Assembly: GCA_963733945.1 (NCBI GenBank)
Contig: CAVTFD010000029.1
Location: 15,683-79,682 of the forward strand
Source of the DNA: AP-15 sp963733945
GTDB taxonomy: Bacteria > Pseudomonadota > Alphaproteobacteria > ATCC43930 > CGMCC-115725
DNA: 64,000 nucleotides
Reading direction: 5' to 3'
This document shows positions 61,316-64,000 of this stretch, piece after piece (within the stretch, counting starts at the first letter, position 1; each line of letters begins with the position of its first letter). The position numbers and the translations under genes are program-made. The notes under the pieces were generated by a model. The model worked only from the letters and a program-made list of their open reading frames with translations, ran no database searches and had not been told where the DNA came from.

Positions 61316-61881
61316 ATCGAGCCGCCGGTATCTGTGCCGGTCGCCGCCAATGCCGCCCGCGCCGCGACCGCCGCCGCCGAGCCGCCCGATGAGCCGCCCG
61401 CCACCAGGGGCTGATTATCCCCTAGATGGCGCTGAGAGCTCCGGCGCCACGGGTTCTCGACCGGCCCGTAATAGCTCGTCGTGCTCGACGAGCCCATCGC
61501 GAACTCGTCGAGATTGGCCTTGCCGAGCATGACCGCGCCGGCCTGCCACAACTTTCCCGTCACGGTCGATTCGTACGGCGGGCGAAACCCGTCGAGGATG
61601 TGCGACCCCGCGCTCGTCAGCACGCCCTTTGTGCAATAGAGGTCCTTGACCGCGATCGGGATGCCGTCAAGCGGCCGGGCCTCATCGCGCGCCAAGCGCT
61701 GGTCCGAGGCCTCAGCCATGATCAGCGCCCGCTCCGGCGTCTCGGTAATGAAAGCGTTCAACGGTCGCGCCACCTCGACCGCGGCAATGTAGCTTTCGGT
61801 CAATTCACGCGCAGAGAAGGCCTTTCGCGCGAGGCCGTCGCGTGCCTCGGCGAGGGTCAGAGAGGTCAACGAGCCGGTCAC
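60382..61881 (-). CDS. gatA: Aspartyl/glutamyl-tRNA amidotransferase subunit A, full length
   Basis: The 499-aa amidase starts at GTG 61881 (MTGSLTSLTLAEARDGLARK), with the gatC stop overlapping as GTGA. The amidase-signature triad is complete: Lys79 in IPIAVKDLYCTKG, cis-Ser164 in AGGSSGGSAAAV, nucleophile Ser188 in TGTDTGGSIRQPAS. Beyond the usual PWRR the loop to LVAGG is longer than normal. It hydrolyses glutamine and passes ammonia to GatB for transamidation of Glu-tRNAGln. It is followed by the chimeric gatB copy. Confidence 0.95.
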   Translation of the reverse strand: MTGSLTSLTLAEARDGLARKAFSARELTESYIAAVEVARPLNAFITETPERALIMAEASDQRLARDEARPLDGIPIAVKDLYCTKGVLTSAGSHILDGFRPPYESTVTGKLWQAGAVMLGKANLDEFAMGSSSTTSYYGPVENPWRRSSQRHLGDNQPLVAGGSSGGSAAAVAARAALAATGTDTGGSIRQPASFCGIVGLKPTYGRCSRWGIVAYASSLDHPGPMTRTVRDAAIMLRTMAGHDPRDSTSAPLPVPDYEAAMTGDIRGLRIGIPREYRADGMPQEIEALWRQGADRLREAGAEPVEVSLPHTKYALPTYYIIAPAEASSNLARYDGVRFGLRVDGDSLDEMYELTRAAGFGAEVRRRVLIGTYVLSAGYYDAYYLKAQRVRALIARDFAAAFERVDCILAPTAPSAAFAIGENSDDPIAMYLNDVFTVPANLAGLPAISVPAGLSADGLPLGLQIIGRAFDEEGVLRVAEVLERAAQFQHLPGFIAGGR

Positions 61882-62168
61882 TCGATCACCTTCGGCACGA
61901 CGAAAAATCCCCGCGCAGCCCCGCCCGGTGCGTTGCCGAGGATCGCCCCGCGGCAATCGCCGTCGGTCACCCGATCCTCGCGCATCGGCAGGCCGCTTGC
62001 TGCGACGCTCGCCATCGGGGCCACATCGGTCGTGTCCACCTCGTTCAACTGCTCGACCCAGATCAGGATCTGCGACAGCTCACCCGCAAGCGGTTCAAGC
62101 TCGGCTTCGGAAAGCTTGATCCGCGCCAGGGCGGCGATATGCGCCACGGCGGCCTTATCCAACGCCAT
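61878..62168 (-). CDS. gatC: Aspartyl/glutamyl-tRNA amidotransferase subunit C
   Basis: The 96-aa protein starts MALDKAAVAHIAALARIKLS at 62168. GatC text is clear: VAHIAALARIKLSEAELEPL, ILIWVEQLNEVDTTDVAPMA and LPMREDRVTDGD. It stabilises the GatA-GatB interface. It is the first gene of the leftward operon and overlaps gatA by 4 bp. The divergent ruvX starts 58 bp away, so both promoters share that interval. Confidence 0.95.
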   Translation of the reverse strand: MALDKAAVAHIAALARIKLSEAELEPLAGELSQILIWVEQLNEVDTTDVAPMASVAASGLPMREDRVTDGDCRGAILGNAPGGAARGFFVVPKVIE

Positions 62169-62226
62169 GATTTGATCGCCTCCGCAACCTCCGCCCGGAA
62201 GACGTAAAATAGGGTATGGTCTCGTC

Positions 62227-62698
62227 ATGATTCTAGCCGACCCCGCGGCGCTGCGCGAGGCCGTGCGGGGCGGTGCGCGATTGATGGGCCTCGATGTCGG
62301 CACCAAGACGATTGGCTTGGCGCTCTCGGACACGCGCTGCATCATCGCCACCCCGCTCGACACCATCCGCCGGCGGCGCTTTCGCGACGACATGGCGCGG
62401 CTGTTCGCACTGATCGACGCGCACGAGGTGGGCGGGCTCGTCATCGGCCTGCCGCTGATTTTGGCCGGCGGCGATGGGCCGCGCACCCAATCGGTGCGCC
62501 AGTTTGCCCGTAATCTCTGTCGCCTGGCGCGATCTGCCGGTGACGCTCTGGGACGAGCGGCTGTCGACCGCCGCCGTCGAACGCGAAATGATCGCTGCCG
62601 ACATGACTCGCAAGCGTCGCGCCCAAATCGTCGACCGCGTCGCCGCCGCCTATATCCTGCAGGGCTGCCTCGATTACCTCACCCGCAGCAACGCCTAG
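62227..62698 (+). pseudogene. ruvX: RuvX/YqgF Holliday-junction resolvase, frameshifted
   Basis: The frame begins MILADPAALREAVRGGARLM, then GLDVGTKTIGLALSDTRCII (catalytic Asp), and continues to QSVRQFARNL. There one extra base near 62520-62525 moves the reading. The C-terminal part, LPVTLWDERLSTAAVEREMI and DRVAAAYILQGCLDYL, lies in the next frame and ends at 62698. Corrected, it is about 156 aa, normal for YqgF, which also acts in pre-16S rRNA processing. It is nearly universal and often essential, so a sequencing error is more likely than real loss. Confidence 0.88.
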
Positions 62699-63085
62699 GG
62701 CTTGCGATAGGGCGCGGGAACGGTGGGCGGCGGCCACGGTTCCGGGGAGGTCTCGCAGCTCTCCTCCTTGCTCGCGCCAGAGGAATTAAGCCGGCGATGC
62801 TGCCGAGGTTCATGCTGTCGAATCGCCCTGCTCGGCACATAATCGTGCTGTCGGGCACTAGCCTCTTGGTGGGCGCCGGACCGTCACTGGTTCTTACGTG
62901 AGCGCGACCGTAGCGGGCGCAGCGACCGTCCTGACAGCAATTTTTGCCGCGAATTCGGCAAAACCATCAAATCGATGATTGGTTAACCCTCATAGGATGA
63001 TGAAAATTAACTATATCTTATAATAGTTGCTATCTACATCCTTAGATATACATATGCCGGCTAATTTCTTCTAGGGAACGTTTTC
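62699..63085. other. Intergenic region with AT-rich core
   Basis: The first 230 bp are GC-rich without supported genes. The stretch 62940-63065 is markedly AT-rich (for example 63001-63060), unlike the rest of the window, and is suitable as a promoter or boundary of acquired DNA. No tRNA, attachment site or clear -35/-10 pair could be assigned. Confidence 0.45.
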
Positions 63086-63211
63086 GTGCGGGAATGGATC
63101 GCGCGCCCTTCAGCTGAGCCGATTGCCCGTTGCGGACCCACTCTCGGGTATGCCGGATCCGCTGAGACCACCGTCTTGGCGGCTGGATCACCGATTATGG
63201 AGGGCCGCTGA
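63086..63211 (+). CDS. Possible 41-aa leader ORF before the DUF5131 gene
   Basis: GTG at 63086 opens MREWIARPSAEPIARCGPTL and ends in MEGR; its stop TGA overlaps the next ATG (TGATG at 63209-63213). The arrangement would allow translational coupling. There is no recognised domain and no strong ribosome site, and the codon use is not decisive. It may instead be chance reading of the 5' leader. Confidence 0.2.
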   Translation: MREWIARPSAEPIARCGPTLGYAGSAETTVLAAGSPIMEGR

Positions 63212-64000
63212 TGCACCCCCGCGACGGCATCGACCCTCGCGAGGCCCTAGCTTCGGGTTCTATCGAGCAAGCTTTGGGGATGGGGCGCGCCGGCTCCGCC
63301 CCGGCAGAGTGGTATGATGCGACTTGGAACCCGACCGGCGGCTGCTCTCCGGTAAGCCCGGGGTGCGACCATTGTGAGGCGCTACAGACGGTCTCTAAGC
63401 TCGCGCGTATCGGGGGGAAGGGCGGCGCGCGCTACACCGGGCTGACCGCTATGGGGCGGTCCGGCTTGCAGTGGACCGGAGAGATCCGCCTGCGAGCCGA
63501 TGTGTTGATCTGGCCCCTTCTGCAGCGCACTCCGCGACGTATCCTAATCGATTCTTTGGCAGATCTGTTCCACGAGAAGCTGGCGGTCGAAATCATCGAT
63601 GCGCTGCATGCCGTGATCGCGATCGCGCATTGGCACCGGTTTTTGGTGCTGACCAAGCGCGCCGACCGCATGTGCGCCTATTACACCGATCCGCAGACGC
63701 CATATCGGATCGCTTCGGCGATCGACTCTCTGGCAGCGACGGTTCTGCCGACCCTGGGGCCCCATCCGAGATCCGGCGGAGAGGGCGCTGTCCCGACGCC
63801 GCGGGCTACCCGCACGCGGAGCGCTGGCGCGCGGCAGCTTTGGGCGGTCGGGCTGTCCCGGGTCATCCGTCAACCCGCCGACCCGCAGAGCGGCAAGTCG
63901 AGCCCGATCGGGCTCGACCCGTGGCCATTGCCCAATCTGTGGCCGGGCGTCTCGGTCGAGGATCAGGAGCGGATCGGACGCATCAGGGATTTGCTGCAAA
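63211..64000 (+). CDS. DUF5131 (phage Gp37/Gp68-like) protein, 3' end cut by window
   Basis: The frame from ATG 63211 is open to the window end (263 codons, starting MHPRDGIDPREALASGSIEQ). The family pattern is clear: WYDATWNPTGGCSPVSPGCD with the Cys motif CX6CX2C (CSPVSPGCDHC), GLQWTGEIRLRADVLIWPL, RTPRRILIDSLADLFHEKLA, HRFLVLTKRADRMCAYYTDP and LPNLWPGVSVEDQERIGRIR. DUF5131 proteins are radical-SAM-like and common in phages and mobile regions. A central insert (about 63760-63880) lengthens it. Function is unknown. Confidence 0.88.
   Translation, partial: MHPRDGIDPREALASGSIEQALGMGRAGSAPAEWYDATWNPTGGCSPVSPGCDHCEALQTVSKLARIGGKGGARYTGLTAMGRSGLQWTGEIRLRADVLIWPLLQRTPRRILIDSLADLFHEKLAVEIIDALHAVIAIAHWHRFLVLTKRADRMCAYYTDPQTPYRIASAIDSLAATVLPTLGPHPRSGGEGAVPTPRATRTRSAGARQLWAVGLSRVIRQPADPQSGKSSPIGLDPWPLPNLWPGVSVEDQERIGRIRDLLQ

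Overview
The window is high-GC DNA, most likely from an alphaproteobacterium with a Rhodospirillales-like gene style. This placement is an inference from overall gene content, from a GTTC-N7-GTTC LexA box of the alphaproteobacterial type ahead of nrdJ, and from families such as DUF5681, PEP-CTERM proteins with sigma-54 promoters and class III cyclase-TolB-TPR proteins. No rRNA, tRNA or CRISPR array was seen. Most genes are chromosomal heterotroph functions: efflux, flavin monooxygenases, acyl-CoA metabolism, amino-acid uptake, ribonucleotide reduction and tRNA-dependent amidation.

Layout. 1-3.7 kb: RND efflux operon (permease cut by the left edge). 4-12.2 kb: OmpA-like lipoprotein, glyoxalase-fold protein, frameshifted luciferase-like monooxygenase, frameshifted methyltransferase, adenylate cyclase, TPP enzyme and small ABM/EthD-like proteins. 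12.7-16.1 kb: HTH regulator, monooxygenase remnant, PEP-CTERM protein behind a sigma-54 promoter, fatty-acid hydroxylase-type membrane enzyme. 16.1-21.2 kb: three tandem TPR-glycosyltransferase/sulfotransferase genes that look like mosaics of one another. 21.4-24.3 kb: MBL hydrolase, nitroreductase, and a complete IS481-family element with 20-bp inverted repeats and a 6-bp target duplication, sitting in the loop of a palindrome. 24.5-28 kb: two related secreted proteins. The larger joins a PEP-CTERM protein in frame to a second protein with its own signal peptide, and has a second sigma-54 promoter. 28.4-34.9 kb: SnoaL-like protein, split chromate-transporter pair, radical SAM enzyme, beta-propeller, DUF1259 protein and a DUF4160/DUF2442-like pair. 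35-38 kb: MFS transporter preceded by a relic of itself with a 19-bp x4 tandem repeat, a DUF5681 protein and a short-repeat cluster. 38-49.2 kb: acyl-CoA dehydrogenase, enoyl-CoA hydratase/radC, PPOX flavoprotein, TPR proteins, PEP-mutase-like enzyme, nrdJ with an SOS box, and plsC-like acyltransferase. 49.3-55.4 kb: branched-chain amino-acid ABC transporter operon with two binding proteins. 55.6-62.2 kb: rearranged gatCAB locus. 62.2-64 kb: frameshifted ruvX and a DUF5131 gene running off the right edge.

Two themes stand out. First, the gat operon carries a 2.36-kb tandem duplication (gatC-gatA-gatB'-gatA'-gatB) with sequence divergence between copies, followed by an unrecognised gene and a third, decayed gatB 3' end. 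Second, at least four genes (two luciferase-like monooxygenases, a methyltransferase and ruvX) are broken by single-base indels next to G/C runs. Because ruvX is normally conserved, residual sequencing error must be excluded before these are called pseudogenes.
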